A DNA stretch of 64,000 nt, from contig CM049306.1 in NCBI GenBank assembly GCA_026874595.1, positions 38,812,019-38,876,018 of the forward strand, written 5' to 3'. Positions 50,201 through 63,153 of the stretch are shown here, one piece after another (positions within the stretch are counted from its first letter, which is position 1; every line of letters starts with the position of its first letter). The notes beneath the pieces were generated by a model. It was not told the origin of the DNA and did not search any database. It saw only the letters and a program-made list of their open reading frames with translations. Both the position numbers and the translations under genes were made by a program. The stretch is from Sipunculus nudus (Eukaryota; Annelida; Sipuncula; Golfingiida; Sipunculidae).

Positions 50201-50407
50201 GTTACCGTCCCACCCTCAATTGTAGACTACACAGATTTTTTTCAAAGAAGAGTTGGATATTAACTAAATCAGTGGCATCAATTTATCTCCAAGGTGGGGG
50301 GGGGGGGTCACTCGCAGGGAACTTTGGGCAACTTTGGAGGCAACCGTTTATTGTTTTTTTGTGACACATTTCAAATATATTACAATTAAGTATGAAAATA
50401 TATGTTT

Positions 50408-50729
50408 GGCAAAAAAGGTATGGTTCTCAGGCAGTTTTTTGAGACATTGGTGGGTAGGGGCATTTTTTACCTTTTTTGTATGTTTCGATAGAAATGTTAT
50501 ATGATCAGGGTAAAACATGATAATAGCAGATCTTTTTAGTAACCAGCTAAAAACACTACATAACAAAGGAAATCTTTTTAAATTGTTAAATTTTATCTTC
50601 TTTAAAGAAATGCTCGAGCGGTCTGGGCTCATAATTGGCAAGGTTCTTTTGAAAATCGAGATAAAAATTTTGATAAGTGGGGGATTAAAATTGACGCGGG
50701 CGGTGCCTGAGAACCATACCTTTTATGCC
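50408..50729. mobile_element. 322-bp MITE with 26-bp TIRs
   Basis: Left end 50408-50433 and right end 50704-50729 are reverse complements over 26 bp with one mismatch (core GGTATGGTTCTCAGGCA / TGCCTGAGAACCATACC). The interior is AT-rich and noncoding. A 3-4 bp T-rich target duplication is possible but cannot be called in a T run. Confidence 0.75.
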
Positions 50730-51056
50730 TTTTCAGTACAGATTTTTTTTTTAATCAGGTTGAGTTATATAATATTTCGTAGTCTCAGAAATCTATTATT
50801 CTAATTATTATTTTAGATACTCTTGAGTACCCTGAGTGTACCTCTGAAACCCCGGGTACCATGAACACAACAGATTAGTCTCTGCTGTCAGAGTATATGC
50901 CTCTGATACCCCAAATGAATCTATATGAATGAAACCAGGCGACTGTGTTACTAACAAAACCCAAATGTATGCAGTTCTTCTAGTAATCTTTAATGATAAA
51001 TAGTATCATACCTTTGATTAGGTCGAACAAACTAGTGGCTGTAACTTTCCCCAGAT

Positions 51057-51058
<2 letters not shown>

Positions 51059-51128
<70 letters not shown>
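51059..51128. repeat. (TA)n microsatellite
   Basis: About 70 bp of TA repeats, the longest dinucleotide run in the window. Confidence 0.97.
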
Positions 51129-51132
<4 letters not shown>

Positions 51133-53384
51133 GAAAACTTGCCAATAGCAGTCAATGATGATCTTCATGGCACATACTAGTATATAAAATATCGCGCTAT
51201 AAGTGTATAAATATATGCATGCCGCTCTATTGATGTGGTAGGGTTATAAACATAGAGATATACATGGTCGGTTGTATTCGGATAACTGTATTATGAAATC
51301 TATCATACATTAAAATAACTGCATCGGTCCTTTGATTAAAATCAATTTAGTCACGAGGCGAATTTATTCCTATTATTATTTCTTTGAGCTTACACTAGTC
51401 TCTAATCAAATGTAAGGTTATTTACACGGTAATATGAAAAGATAAAATATTTAGACAAAGAAAAAATCAATATGCGAGGTTCTCACGAGGCCGTTCTATC
51501 TCTCTTTGTCTATCTAAGTGCAATAAACTTTAAATAGGACATGGTGCTTTTTTTCTGGGCCGTGAAAAAAAAGGATTCTCTGCACCCCCTTTCAAGATTA
51601 ATGCAGAGCCAATTCACCTGCAAATTATAAACACGCATGCATTTTTATAGATAAAAAATGACCTTTCATTTACAAAATGAAAATTTGACAGGCTAGCTCC
51701 GACAGGAAAAGTATAATTTCAAGATGAATTCATTCTAATCAGGAGCTGAACCTCTCAACTTAATACCCCGATATGCCCATCCATGCACTCATTTTCTTGG
51801 ACATATGTTCAGTAAATGTTACGTAATGCTGCTAACCGACCAAACAAACCAATAAAATACAGATGAAAACAACCATCGCAAAGGTATCTATGAAGAACAA
51901 GCATTGTTCCACAAAAAATATTATTGTTATTAAGATGTATAGGGTATAATGTGCTTTAGAACATGGACGTGCATGCATTTTGCATGCATGAATGAATAAT
52001 TGTTCCCAGCATATGACATAACATTTTCTTGGACATTCGTTTCAGTTCCTATTATAGTTCGTTTTCACTCATTTTCATTACAAGATTACTCGACAACATG
52101 CCTATAAAACATTGTCGATTATTTTCTGAAAGTCAAACACTTAAATATGGAAATAACTTTTGTATAGTTAACCTGCATCAGCCCTAACTTTCCATTTATT
52201 CGAATGACGAAATATCCCTTACTCCTGCTGGGAAAATCATTATTCATACAGCATGGATGTTTTATTAACAGCAGTGGCTCCCCATTACACAAGTGCATCT
52301 GTACCCTGCAGTATACCAAGGCCATATATAGTAACAAGGGCTCAGCTTGCTTTGAATAAGACATTTACACAACAAGCTTATAGGGAGATGAGGTGATCTG
52401 GCAGGTGAGGCCAACTGCATGGATTGCTATATGTTTGTAGGGCATTTAAGCACGAGACTGTGGTCCCTGGTGAATAGTTCCCGTGACATTTCCCACAAGA
52501 TATGAATTACTGCGAAGGGTAGGCCTGTCTTCACGGGAGTTTTGCTGACTTTGATATTCCTGTAGCTGAAAAGACCCTGCCGCGTACGCTGCTTGCTTAA
52601 GGGGTTTAACCAATTAAGTGACATTGTACGATCAGTGTGCTGCCGTAATGCACAGATATATGAATCCTTTGTCTGCAACCAATTCCGCCTCAAGGGACGC
52701 ATGTTCAGGGAAATGCTCTTTTATCTGTTTAAATGCGGAGTCTCAGAGCTCCGATTGTTGTTGAAAACCTTTGTTCATCTTCGTTGCGGCGGTAATGGTA
52801 CATAAACCCTCATGGGTCAAGGCTCGTTTCCTCAAAATATTCAAATATTCAGCAGGCTCATATCAGTGATGGCTGGATACAGAGGCAGTCAATGCCGAAA
52901 AGTGTGCAGGGATGCACTCGGAGGGACGGATGGCTTTCAAGAACAGCCTTTGCAGTCTGCGACTGAGCTGCACGGTACACCTCCAATTATCGATTTTCAG
53001 CTATGCCGGGTGATCAAGGGAGCCGGCTTAGTGCTTCATGCAAATCTTGCCACAGCCAAGTGCTCAAGATCGGGCCATTGCCTATAACACAGTGGCCAGA
53101 GGTACTGCAATCCACCATGTTATCCAAAATAGCCCCCTTATATAAAGACAGTGCTATATATCTTCTTCCGTATTTAAACAATCTCAGCTTTAAAGATCCT
53201 GTGCCTGAATCAGGATTAATGCATTGACTCAGTATAAACAGGTCTTCTATGTTAACTCATTAAAACCCTTGGGATAGGGGTGTTAGCATTTGATCAGTGA
53301 AACTCGACCAGGAAGCACTGGCTTTGTTTTATAAATGACCGTGGTTTCACACTGCAGTCCCCCGATGTCCACAAATAGACTCAC

Positions 53385-53610
53385 CCCATATTGCTGCAGT
53401 CCCGGCGCCAGCGCAAATCACCGCTGCCCAGGGACGTATTTTCCTGCTTGGACCAGCGCTATATCCGGCCCTACACAGCCCCTTCGAAGGTATTAGACCC
53501 TGTGCTGGTCGTGCTAAAGCATGGTACCCCTTCTGGTTCTCAAGTCCGTGAAGTATCGACTTCCTTCCACCTGACGCGAGGCGAGGTACAATCACACGCA
53601 TCCCGGCCAT
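53385..53610 (-). CDS. SUOX: Sulfite oxidase paralog 2, first coding exon (mitochondrial/IMS presequence)
   Basis: ATG at 53610-53608 opens 75 codons plus one base, followed by the donor GTGAGT (53384-53379). The peptide starts MAGMRVIVPRLASGGRK, with basic and hydroxyl residues, and ends in a hydrophobic run at about residues 61-75 (WAAVICAGAGTAAIW), as expected for a presequence plus inner-membrane sorting signal. It is clearly the homolog of the exon at 6715-6490: equal length, same donor, same phase. The leftover G plus the first two bases of the exon at 18149 make Gly, giving WGAVHFR across the junction, comparable to LGAVLAY in human SUOX. The implied intron is 35,235 bp. The assignment to gene 2 rather than to an unseen third gene rests on strand, order and phase; RNA would settle it. 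A possible acceptor (TTCACTTAG, ending 53619) 8 nt before the ATG suggests an upstream noncoding exon. Confidence 0.8.
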
Positions 53611-56020
53611 GCTACAGTCTAAGTGAATGAATCGAGCTGGTAGGTTTCATGATATGAGAGAAGATCAAACTCACGTGGGTCAAATGGCTGATGCGGATTG
53701 GCCAATTTGGTTGGCGCTCCGAGGTGATGCCCCGCCGTGGCCCCGTTAGTTCCATGTGTATGTGACAGATGGAGCCATGGGACATCTGAGTGGGAGTTCC
53801 TCCTCGCTCTGATAAACGCATATTTATGGATTTGATCGCCCAAAGATAGTTTAAAAAAAGCATAAAGAGGCTTCTGTAAAAAAAGACGCATAGAGAGCAT
53901 AACAGGCTAATAAGGCCAACCGTTCGACAGACCCAAATGTATGTTCCACACCCGAGTGCACATGCACCATGAAAACAGCCTTGATCTTTGGATGACTTGA
54001 TTTCCATTGGTATTTTTATATAAACAATAAGCGTCATTGATATTGGCATATATTAAAATATCAGTTGACCATGTTATTCAATGCTGCATAAAAAAAATCG
54101 TTAGGACCAGAGGCGGGTACCATTTTAAATTTAGGAAAGTGCATGCTTTGCTTCATAATGCGTTTTAAAACTGTTATAGGCCTACCATTATATATAACCG
54201 CTACTGCCAACATTTTTCATAAGTTTCTAAACCACTTGAACGGGATTCCCTCGCCCCTCGGCTGTTCGCGTCGGCCCTGTGTGATCCCTAGACCTTTCTA
54301 AAATCAACTATCCACACATGGCCCAGGTTTGCTACTTTAATGGGAATTTTTTTCCGGATCTAATGCATAAGGTAAATTGGTGATGGTTGCATATTGGTTC
54401 CTTGCGTCCTATTCAGTGGATTTATGTCACCACCTTAATACATCATTTAAACCTATAGCGGAGTTATTCTAACAGTAGAAAGGACTTGATCTGTGGGATT
54501 TTCCATGGCTGTAGGTCAACTCAAAGAGCCTTTCTGAAAACATTGATTATCTCGGTCGGGTTTTATGTTTTCCGTAGTGCAATTTACTCGCTAGTAATAG
54601 GGGACTTGATCATGAGATCATAATTCACAGTCTAATTTTGTTTCGTCCACCGTCTGTCTGTCTGTTTGTCATTGTCTCTCTCTTTCTCTGTATATTTTGT
54701 ACAAGTATGTGTGCATGCGTGTATGTGTTTGTATATGTGAATGAAGGTGTGTGTGTGTGTGTGTGTAGGTGGGTGGATGTACGGCGGTACGGTGTATATA
54801 TTTAGTTTGAAATGTAATGTGGTAGACACGCCAATGCACTATATAGGCGTGTTTAAAATTTTACTTAATCAAATAACCAACAGTCACCCCGCCAGTTAAC
54901 GCCTTTAAATTGTAATTGTCTTCATCTCTTTCAGGCCCCCTGGTCAAATTACAATACTCCTGATTATAGAACAAATAGAATTTAACAGAGCATTGCTAAT
55001 CAACCTCGGATTCCATGTGCGGTGTGCTTGGACTACACTATAGATCATGCTTCTACCGGCTGAGTCGTACACTGTTGATCTAAAAGCAACATTGTGCTGT
55101 TACCTGGGTTAACAAAATAACATACATTCAAATGGCTTTGGCCACGCAGGCGATCACACCATTAAGACTGTAATAATGACCTTCTTCGCCACGGATTGCA
55201 ATATCCTTGTAGGTGTTACCATGAACAATTGAACATTTACATGAAACATGCGACGTAGGTATATGCTCAAGTTGATTCAAGTCAAGGTTCTCATATATAG
55301 TAGACTCACATATACACACACATGTGGTTCTTTCTATATTATTCTCCTATATATATATATATATGCCAAAGCTATATTGCTCAAGTCCAACATGGGTATG
55401 TGTCCCAGATGGAACCCCTTGGGCTGTAGTAAAAGAAACACTGAAATTTGAAGGAAAATAACCTGAGAATGCATGCTTGCGAAACCCTTTTGTTGATTAC
55501 AGTGGTTAAAGCGACGATTTTATGGGCAGACTGATATCCAAACTTGCACGTTTTTGTATTTATATGTAATATGTATATAACCGTTGAGACGTTTTGCCAG
55601 TGGTCGCTCACGTTCACGCGCTCTACATTTACTTAATCACATGATAGATCACCATGCACTTTTAGGACTGTTAATATCAAAGTCAATAGCTTAAGCTGTC
55701 ACAAGGAAGCTTTTTATCACTTCCCATAAATCCTGGTCCGGGCAATATATAGGGGCATATTCTCAAGACCTAGTTCAAGGTAACAGGAGCCGTGCTGAGC
55801 ACAATCAACCAGTCATATAAAAATAACCTAACTATTAGAACTTTACTGACCTTTAACGCGAGGAAAACGCCACCAGCTTATCTATAAGTGCAGTCTTTGT
55901 GCGCCAAAGATAGATACATTGTATCTTACTTATCATGAAAGATAAGAGCAGCTTAAATAGACGACCATAGAGCGGAACAATCAACGAAGGCTGTTTGTTT
56001 AAGCGACCAGAAACAAAATC

Positions 56021-56044
56021 AGAGAGAGAGAGAGAGTGTGTGCA

Positions 56045-56111
<67 letters not shown>
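56021..56111. repeat. Compound (GA)n(GT)n(GA)n microsatellite
   Basis: GA repeats, a GTGTGTGCATGTGTGTGTGT segment, then GA repeats with one CAG interruption. Confidence 0.95.
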
Positions 56112-56350
56112 ACATGAGATAGGGAATTTATATTAAATTGTGTTTAGATCAATCCTTTTACATTTAGTTAAAAAAGACAGAATAAGAGATAACATTAATG
56201 TGCGTGATCACAGTCGCTTAATTGGATCCTTATTTTAGGGCGTGCATGGTTTAATCTAGAAATCGAGCAAGTGACAAGAAACATACGGAATCATATATAC
56301 TTCTTTTGTGAAACACAAAGTACGAAGTACTATATAAGCGAGTCACGACC

Positions 56351-56356
<6 letters not shown>

Positions 56357-56389
<33 letters not shown>
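56357..56389. repeat. (AT)n microsatellite
   Basis: About 33 bp of AT repeats. Confidence 0.95.
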
Positions 56390-56397
<8 letters not shown>

Positions 56398-58869
56398 CTC
56401 TTTACTCTCTATCGCAATTTGGCCCATTTCTTTTTACTTGTACTAGGTAAAAAGTAATGGTATCTTATTCAAAAATATATAGGGATTCAAAGGACCGTTG
56501 TGTAACATATCATACAATTACATGCAACATTTTAAGTTTCCCACAAATAATCATTCTGAAATATTTTTTATTTCAGCGGCGATTACACTCATGTTCCTGT
56601 AATGTACGTACGACGTAGTTTCCGCTGATTCTGGTGTATATAAATAGGCTATAAAGTATAAATGTATTTGTTCTCTGTCATGTCATAAGACGCTCCAGTC
56701 ATCCTTTCCTGAATATAGCATGTCACGAAACCGTTGATATTTAATACATAATAATTTATTTGATATATAGGTCGAGGAGTTATGTTATTGTATATGGACA
56801 CTTGAAAAAAAAGTGACATGTTGCCTGTCGGTTGAAAGCACTTTTGTAAGCAGTCGGAAATCAGCTCTAGTGCATACATGATCACGATTGTATATCAAAT
56901 GTTCTGTACTGAATCGTGAAACTATAAAATGTTCCCTATATACATATATATATCTTGATTTTACCATGAAAAGCTGTTGTAAATCGGCCATATAATCAGT
57001 ATTTATGCTGAACTTTCAAATCAAATATATCAGCAATGACTTTACACGGATCGCATGTAATAAACACGTACATATACCCTAAAATTAATTCAAACGTGCC
57101 AGTCAGATATATAGCTTATATAGTCACTAATACTGAGCATCATGTAATAAATATGTCTGTCTAGCTTACTGCTCCCCGCACGCCAACCCGCCATCGGCTT
57201 CATAATAAATATATCTGTGCGTTAAAACAAGGTATATACATGTATTAACACACACCAAATGCATGCACAACAACTCGAGTTGTTTCTCAAGGTACTTGTA
57301 AAACTCAATGGCTTTATAACACATGGGGGGGCAGAGAGAAATAGAGCAATACCGAATCCATTTTAAAACACGAAGAAAGTTTCTCCTTTTTATTTTTCTA
57401 TACACATAAACAAGAGCTATATAGTGTGATTTTTTTAAAGAACCCAGTACCTTTTCTTCCAATGCATGGCCTCTGTAAAATATGCATGCAGTTACGCCAA
57501 GAACACCTGGGTGAAGCGTAAAGCCGTTGCATGAGTTGAGGAAATTAAGATTAATTTGGCTTATTATATACATTAATTTTATACTGTATTTCGGGCAAGA
57601 AACTGTCTGAAAATAACTTTATGTCTGGACATGCAAACTAGTATGAGGTTTTAAATAAAATATTCCAACACAACATAAAAACAAGGGACCTATAGATATA
57701 TATATGGGTCACTGTGCTCAGCTGACGTTAACCTTGAAGGTAAAAATCTAAAATAATATCTAATGGAGATAAAGTGTAAGAGGAAGAGGTAATAAAGGCC
57801 ATGGTTGGTTTATATGATTGGTTTGTATTGATGAGCAAGAAATTGTTGCAAAAAATATTTTGTGACCTGACCATGTGTTCCCGACTGTTGAAACTAAAGC
57901 ATGTGAGCAGTTTGTGAACAAATGATCTGTACTATTACCATGATCATTATTTGGTTTTTCAATTAACTGTTGACATTTCAGTAGTTTACACATTTGTTCA
58001 ATTGCATCTATTTTTTTGTATAATATATATTATTAAATATATACATATTTTTTTATGAAATGTATACAGTTGAAATTTAGCTAATTAACAACATAAAACA
58101 GGGCAAACAAAGCCTGATCTCAAATTCTGCTGAGGCAGGCAAATAATGAACAAATGTTTGTATTAAATCCAGATTTTTTTATCACATCAATTATTTTCTA
58201 ATTTAAGTTTATATTTCTATACATTTCCAATTTAACATATATATCTGAATATAAAAGTTGATTCATAATTCTCAATTGCATCATCATAAATCTCAATCTT
58301 GTCAGATAACACCACATCATGCATACAAATGTTTATTTATTTTTTACCACAAAAATATATCTTTTAAATCTGCAAAACAATAAATATCTAAAAATAATAC
58401 TTGATTTAGATTTCACAATTTTTAATTGTGTCTTTATTTATCCATAATGTGCTTCATGTTTTATAAAAATTTAAGCATACTGATGGGTTCATTTATATTT
58501 GTTAAAATCATTTAAAAGAAAATTAATTTCTTTAAAAATGCTACATTACACAACATTGCATCTTCTGGATTACACCTTGAATTATTTTTTCAATGAAAGT
58601 TTTTGCATATCGGAGTGGAAACAGCATTACAATTAAGGAGATACAGTGAAAACAATAACAATTACTGCATAACACTTTTAGGGTTGGGTTTGCGGGGGGG
58701 GGGGGGGTTGGGGTGGTGATATGAGAATAACTGTACACCTGTCACAGCAGGGGATCTCCCCCATGCAGCGACTGTAAAAAATCAGAAACCCTGGCATAGC
58801 TGACTTCCAGTGACCTGGAGTGGGACCCTGCATCTGTAATCAAAGCAAGTGACTACAGAAAAAAAAATC

Positions 58870-59588
58870 AATAACTAGCTTAATTTTCAAGCTTTTATTT
58901 TCAAATTTCAGATTTAGACAAACTAAATATTTATGTTTACATGCTGTGAAAATTAAATCAATGGTGCTTACAGGAAAAAAACGTGCCATGGTCAAAGTTG
59001 GGCAAAATTTAAGGTACTGATTTTTTTTTATGCTAATAACTTAAAAAATTTACAAAATTCAGATCTAATTTTGGGTAAACAATTGAATCTTAATTAAACA
59101 TAGTTTTATACTTGAGAAAATAGACTCTAGTTTCAAAATTTTTCATGTTAAGTGAGTTATTATTTTTCCTGATTTTTTACAAAGTCCATTATGTTTGGGC
59201 CCATAACTTAGAGAATTTATACTTTACAGACTTAATTTCTGGCATGTACATAGGAACTATATAGAGGAATATTTATGGTAAATATTACTACTAGGAAAAA
59301 CAGATGAGTGGTTTTGATATTAGGCAGTCCTGAAGTGTGAAAATAGGATTTTAATAAAAAATTGAGGTTTTTCCTTAATTTCTCAAAGGAACGAAGTCAC
59401 AAAGACCCAGTTTTCAGCTTGGTAGGAGATCTTGGGGACATCTAACATTATGCTGAATTTTGGATTCCTAGGTCTTACGGTTTTAAAACGTGCCACATCT
59501 ACGGACGGACGGACAGACGGACGGACGGACGGACGACGGACAATGGACCACGACTATAGCTCAGATGACTTATAGTTAGCTGAGCTAA
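58870..59588 (+). repeat. Same interspersed repeat, copy 3, with 3' hairpin
   Basis: Nearly collinear with 3700-4415, including the longer GGACGGAC run and the terminal hairpin, with one base change in the inner stem (AGTTA for AGTCA). Same strand as the other copies. Left edge approximate. Confidence 0.85.
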
Positions 59589-59889
59589 CAATGGAACGCC
59601 TAATGATTGAGTAACATGGAAATCCTAATACAATGTATGTAATCACCCTATCGCGAGAGTTACTCGGGGCAAAAACAAAGATGGCCGTCGATGTCCAAAC
59701 GCTACGCCTGCTGGGCAAGCCAAATAAAGTTGACTGTTTTATAACCCTAAGTCTGAACTCCCGTAGCAGTGAAAAATTCTCTCAGTTGCTGAACAGTCTT
59801 AACGCTAAAAACTGTTGCACAATTGTTTCGCAGAAATAATACTGTCGGACATGTTTGGTTTTTGCCCGCAAGTCTGCTGGTGCAGCAGC

Positions 59890-60012
59890 ACTTACGCGCC
59901 TCCACTACAGAAGATCAGGGATCTCCGGCGTCGCGTATTACTTTGAATTCGATATTAGTATGCAATTGACCTGACGGCGAGTGCGTGATCGACAGCTCTA
60001 TTAGCCAATCAG
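59890..60012 (-). promoter_or_regulatory. Candidate promoter and 5' noncoding exon end for a minus-strand gene
   Basis: In an unusually GC-rich stretch (about 59640-60080) the plus strand has AGCCAATCAGCGAAC at about 60003, an NF-Y-type CCAAT box (ATTGG on the minus strand). About 110 bp further on, the minus strand has the donor-like GCGC then GTAAGT at 59895-59890. A TSS between them would give a short untranslated exon that could splice to the acceptor before SUOX gene 2 (53619). Inference only. Confidence 0.3.
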
Positions 60013-60669
60013 CGAACGTTATTGCCGGACTGAAAACGAGGCCATGTAAACACACGTGGAGGTCGGACATCAGGTCGGACATTCCTGACACGTGTGTAAA
60101 CTTTCAACTATAAATGCTCGATGGACCTCTTTTAATAAATATGTTTTATTTTAATACGGTCGAGGCATATGTTGATAAATTTTATAAAAGTTACCCCAGG
60201 TATCATTCAAAGTAACAGCAATCTGTTTTCTTCCTTCTCCTCGTAATAAAATCACAAGACGAAGAGAAACGCAGGGATGGGACAAGGCAGGCCCGATTTG
60301 GCCCTGTCATATATTGAGTCCATAATGACACATGAAATTTTCAGTTAGTCAAAAGACGCAGTCTATATGATCCTATATACCATCTATATGTAAACACTGG
60401 CCTGTAACCAGTGCTAAAAAGTGTTACATTTTCCCCACACAAGCGCTTCACTCTTTAAAGTTGATGGGTATAAACAAAATGTATCAATCTTGGCCCTGTC
60501 GAATCAGAGCGTCTCTCAATCCCATGTGTTCATGTGCATGCGATGATATGCAGTATTCATGTGTTCGTATGCATGCGACGATATGCTATCTCCTGTTACC
60601 AAAAATGTATTTGATATATCTCTGGTAAAAGGTCAGTAACTTTTATTGACGAGGATACAAGTTTAATTG

Positions 60670-61755
60670 TAGAGCCCTCTGCTTTATATTGTAACCATGT
60701 CGACAACTTCTTCAGATATAATCATAAATACTGGTGCTCCACAAGGCTGTGTTCTGTCAGCAGTCCTTTTTATTCTATATACAAATAATTTGTCTGTGAG
60801 CCTTTCAGATTGTAAAATTATCAAATATGCAGACGACACTGTCATTCTAGGCCTGATACACAAGAATGATGAATCGCTGTACAGGAAAAACATTCAATAT
60901 GTGACTGGTTGGTGTGAGGAACACTACCTTCAGTTAAATGTAAAGAAGACTAAAGAAGTAGTCTTTGATTTTAGGAGATCAAAATCTGTAATTACCCCAG
61001 TTGCTATCAAAAATGAAGATGTTGATATTGTAGAAAATTATAAATACTTAGGATGTATTATTGACAGAAATCTGAATTGGAAAGAACATGTGTTGAATCA
61101 ATCCAAGAAAGCAAACAAAAGATTATATTACCTTTATTATCTAAGAAAGCTTAATATTGACAAAACCATAATTACCATGTTTTATAATTCAGTAATTTCC
61201 AGTGTCCTTACTTATTCACTGGAGTGCTGGTTTACAAATATATCTGATAAGTTAAAGAAACAGTTGAATAATACCAGGAAGAGAAGTAGTAGAATAACTG
61301 GTACTTCTCTTGCCACACACCAGGAAATCTGTGAAACCAAAACAATGGCCTTCATATCTAAGGTCATGAATGACAAAACACATCCCCTATATTCAGAGTT
61401 CCGTTTTTTACCTTCAGGTTAACGCCTAGATACAATATTCTGCAGAACAACTCGTTTTAAAAAATCTCTCGTACCACACAGTATTAAACTTTTTAACTCA
61501 CAACCCTCTTAGAAATTTAATGTTTTGAATTATGTGTTTTACCTGCAGAATTATCTGTTTTATCATTTTTACATGCTTAATTTTACATGCATAGTCAATA
61601 TGTTATGTGTGATTTTTATGTATTTTTATGTACTATTTTTATGTATTTATCTATCTATTTACTTATTTATTTTTTTTATGTAATGAATAACAAGTCAACA
61701 ACAAATTCCTGGAACTGAAGGCTAATAAATGTTATCTTATCTTATCTTATCTTAT
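60670..61755 (+). mobile_element. 5'-truncated non-LTR retrotransposon with (CTTAT)n tail
   Basis: This is the whole visible insertion around the reverse transcriptase frame: coding part, a 3' UTR of about 230 bp that is AT-rich, and a tail of pentanucleotide repeats (TTATC/CTTAT, about 61733-61755) in place of poly(A). Short-unit tails are known from the CR1/Rex1 groups. I could not define a target-site duplication by eye, so both ends are approximate. Confidence 0.75.
60697..61503 (+). pseudogene. Rex1/CR1-like non-LTR reverse transcriptase, 5'-truncated, one in-frame stop
   Basis: A 241-codon frame encodes the back half of a reverse transcriptase: motif B-like TGAPQGCVLSAVLF at residues 12-25, the catalytic YADDT at 44-48, then LNVKKTKEVVFDF and YLGCIIDRNLNWKEH (motifs D/E), and a thumb-like C-terminal region ending FRFLPSG. 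A TAA at 61420-61422 interrupts it, but the frame continues with RLDTIFCRTTRFKKSLVPHSIKLFNS to a TAG at 61501-61503, which is the usual end of such proteins. The motif set and the C-terminal RFK.SLVP.SIKL.N pattern fit the Rex1/Babar or CR1 group. Endonuclease and fingers are absent: in-frame stops lie just upstream at about 60670, typical of 5' truncation on insertion. The first ATG need not be a real start. The element is probably dead here. It lies upstream of SUOX gene 2 and is unrelated to it. Confidence 0.88.
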
Positions 61756-62908
61756 ATTTACATAACAGTGTGCATTTATTGGCACTCAAAGATGCAAGAC
61801 GGCTATTACTGCCTTACTGATTACTGGTGTTAGAACTTAACAACTCACAGACCTGTTGGTGTGATAAAAGCGCGAACTCAGATTTTGGTGATCGACCTAG
61901 ATCTTCTGATTGTTCAATTGACAAAAAAATACAAAAAATCGTCAAGAAACTACCGAAAGACAAAGGTACAATCTTGAACCATTGAGCTGTTCTTTAATAA
62001 AATTAATATGTGTAACTGTCGGCTATATCAAAGGTATAATGTTTATATTTTTCACAAAAATTTGGTCTGTTCATTTGTCTGTTATTTACAAAACTTAATA
62101 TATTTAGTGATCACATAGCTTGTTGATTTTTTATTATATAAAACAATAATAATATTGCATTCTATGGCCTCATATGTATCCTGCTGGGGGGGGGGGGGGG
62201 GGCAGGGGGGTTTAAGAAAGAGAAGGGGAAAATGCTATTTTTTTAGCTAGTAGTAAAAAAAAAGAGATAAAAATTCATATCTGTTATTATAATCCATTTG
62301 GAATCAGACATTATGACAGCCATGAGTCATAATTAGAAAATAATCCTTAAGATGTTCCTGTTCAACAATAAACAAGATACAATTTTTCACTGACAATATG
62401 TGTTAACACCTATTATGTACATTTCATTGAAATTGAGTGAGAAATTGTTAAAAATAAATTGACAGTTCATTTACGCTATAATGATGCATTACACCAGAAT
62501 ATAAAACAAATACTTGTAAGTTATAATAACTAAGTGAAACGGTGTTTACTTTCAATGACTGAATTGTAAAGAAATGAAATAAATACACCATTAAACATTA
62601 ATGGTTATTATCTTCATGAAGATAATATTTTGATGTGTCACAGTGTCTTTTATACTGAACGATTACCAGAGGTATGTCACAAATGGAGCATCACTTCTCC
62701 TTGACATATACACAATATATTTATATTATTACATGCATGAGTCACTGACTCTGAGTGTTTAAAGGAAGATTCTAAAAATTATTGCCACAGGTTGCCTTAA
62801 CTGACAGAACAGCAGATTTTCTATAATAATGCACATGTATAAAATAAAACAGTAAATTTGCACACACACACCCTCTGTCCCTCACACATTAACACAAAAG
62901 TTTATATA

Positions 62909-63085
62909 CAGGCAGATCCAGAGGGCGTGGGGGAGGGGTTGAGCCCAACAACCTTTCTTCAGAATTTTAAACTATTTTTCTGGCCTGCATGGACCCGTCA
63001 CATTGTGGAGCAGGGGACCTTTTTATAGGTTTCTTATTAGTCTTCCTGGGTTGGACCCTCCCCTTTACAAACCCTTGATTCGCCC

Positions 63086-63089
<4 letters not shown>
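62909..63089. mobile_element. Small element with imperfect inverted ends, abutting an (AT)n tract
   Basis: It begins CAGGCAGATCCAGAGGG and ends CCCTTGATTCGCCCCTGA, imperfect inverted ends of the GGATCCAGG / CGCCCCTG kind common in animal MITE-like repeats. It joins an (AT)n run of about 61 bp directly. Confidence 0.45.

Positions 63090-63150
<61 letters not shown>
63089..63150. repeat. (AT)n microsatellite
   Basis: About 61 bp of AT repeats joined to the small inverted-end element at 62909-63089. Confidence 0.97.

Positions 63151-63153
<3 letters not shown>

Larger units (their letters stand above)
18150..53384 (-). other. SUOX gene 2 intron of about 35 kb
   Basis: The acceptor GCTTCATTTCAG ends at 18150 and the donor GTGAGT is at 53384-53379. 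Repeats listed separately fill part of it. In 19250-24180, 26010-33490, 33905-35790, 36301-38983, 44690-46200, 47270-50400 and 50730-53300 I see only AT-rich DNA and short chance frames. 28000-28430 is a GC-richer island of unknown nature. 33905-35790 and 35520-35930 hold scattered GACTCGAGTCC-like words. Confidence 0.65.
53619..58869. other. Upstream of SUOX gene 2, no gene recognised
   Basis: It contains GT-rich (54640-54790), GA-rich and AT microsatellites and short chance frames. A minus-strand frame at 54049-53612 overlaps the presequence exon edge and matches nothing known. Confidence 0.5.

Noticed and set aside
53612-54049. A 145-codon minus-strand frame next to the SUOX presequence exon
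   Set aside because: No known family, overlaps the likely acceptor region, and has no counterpart upstream of paralog 1.
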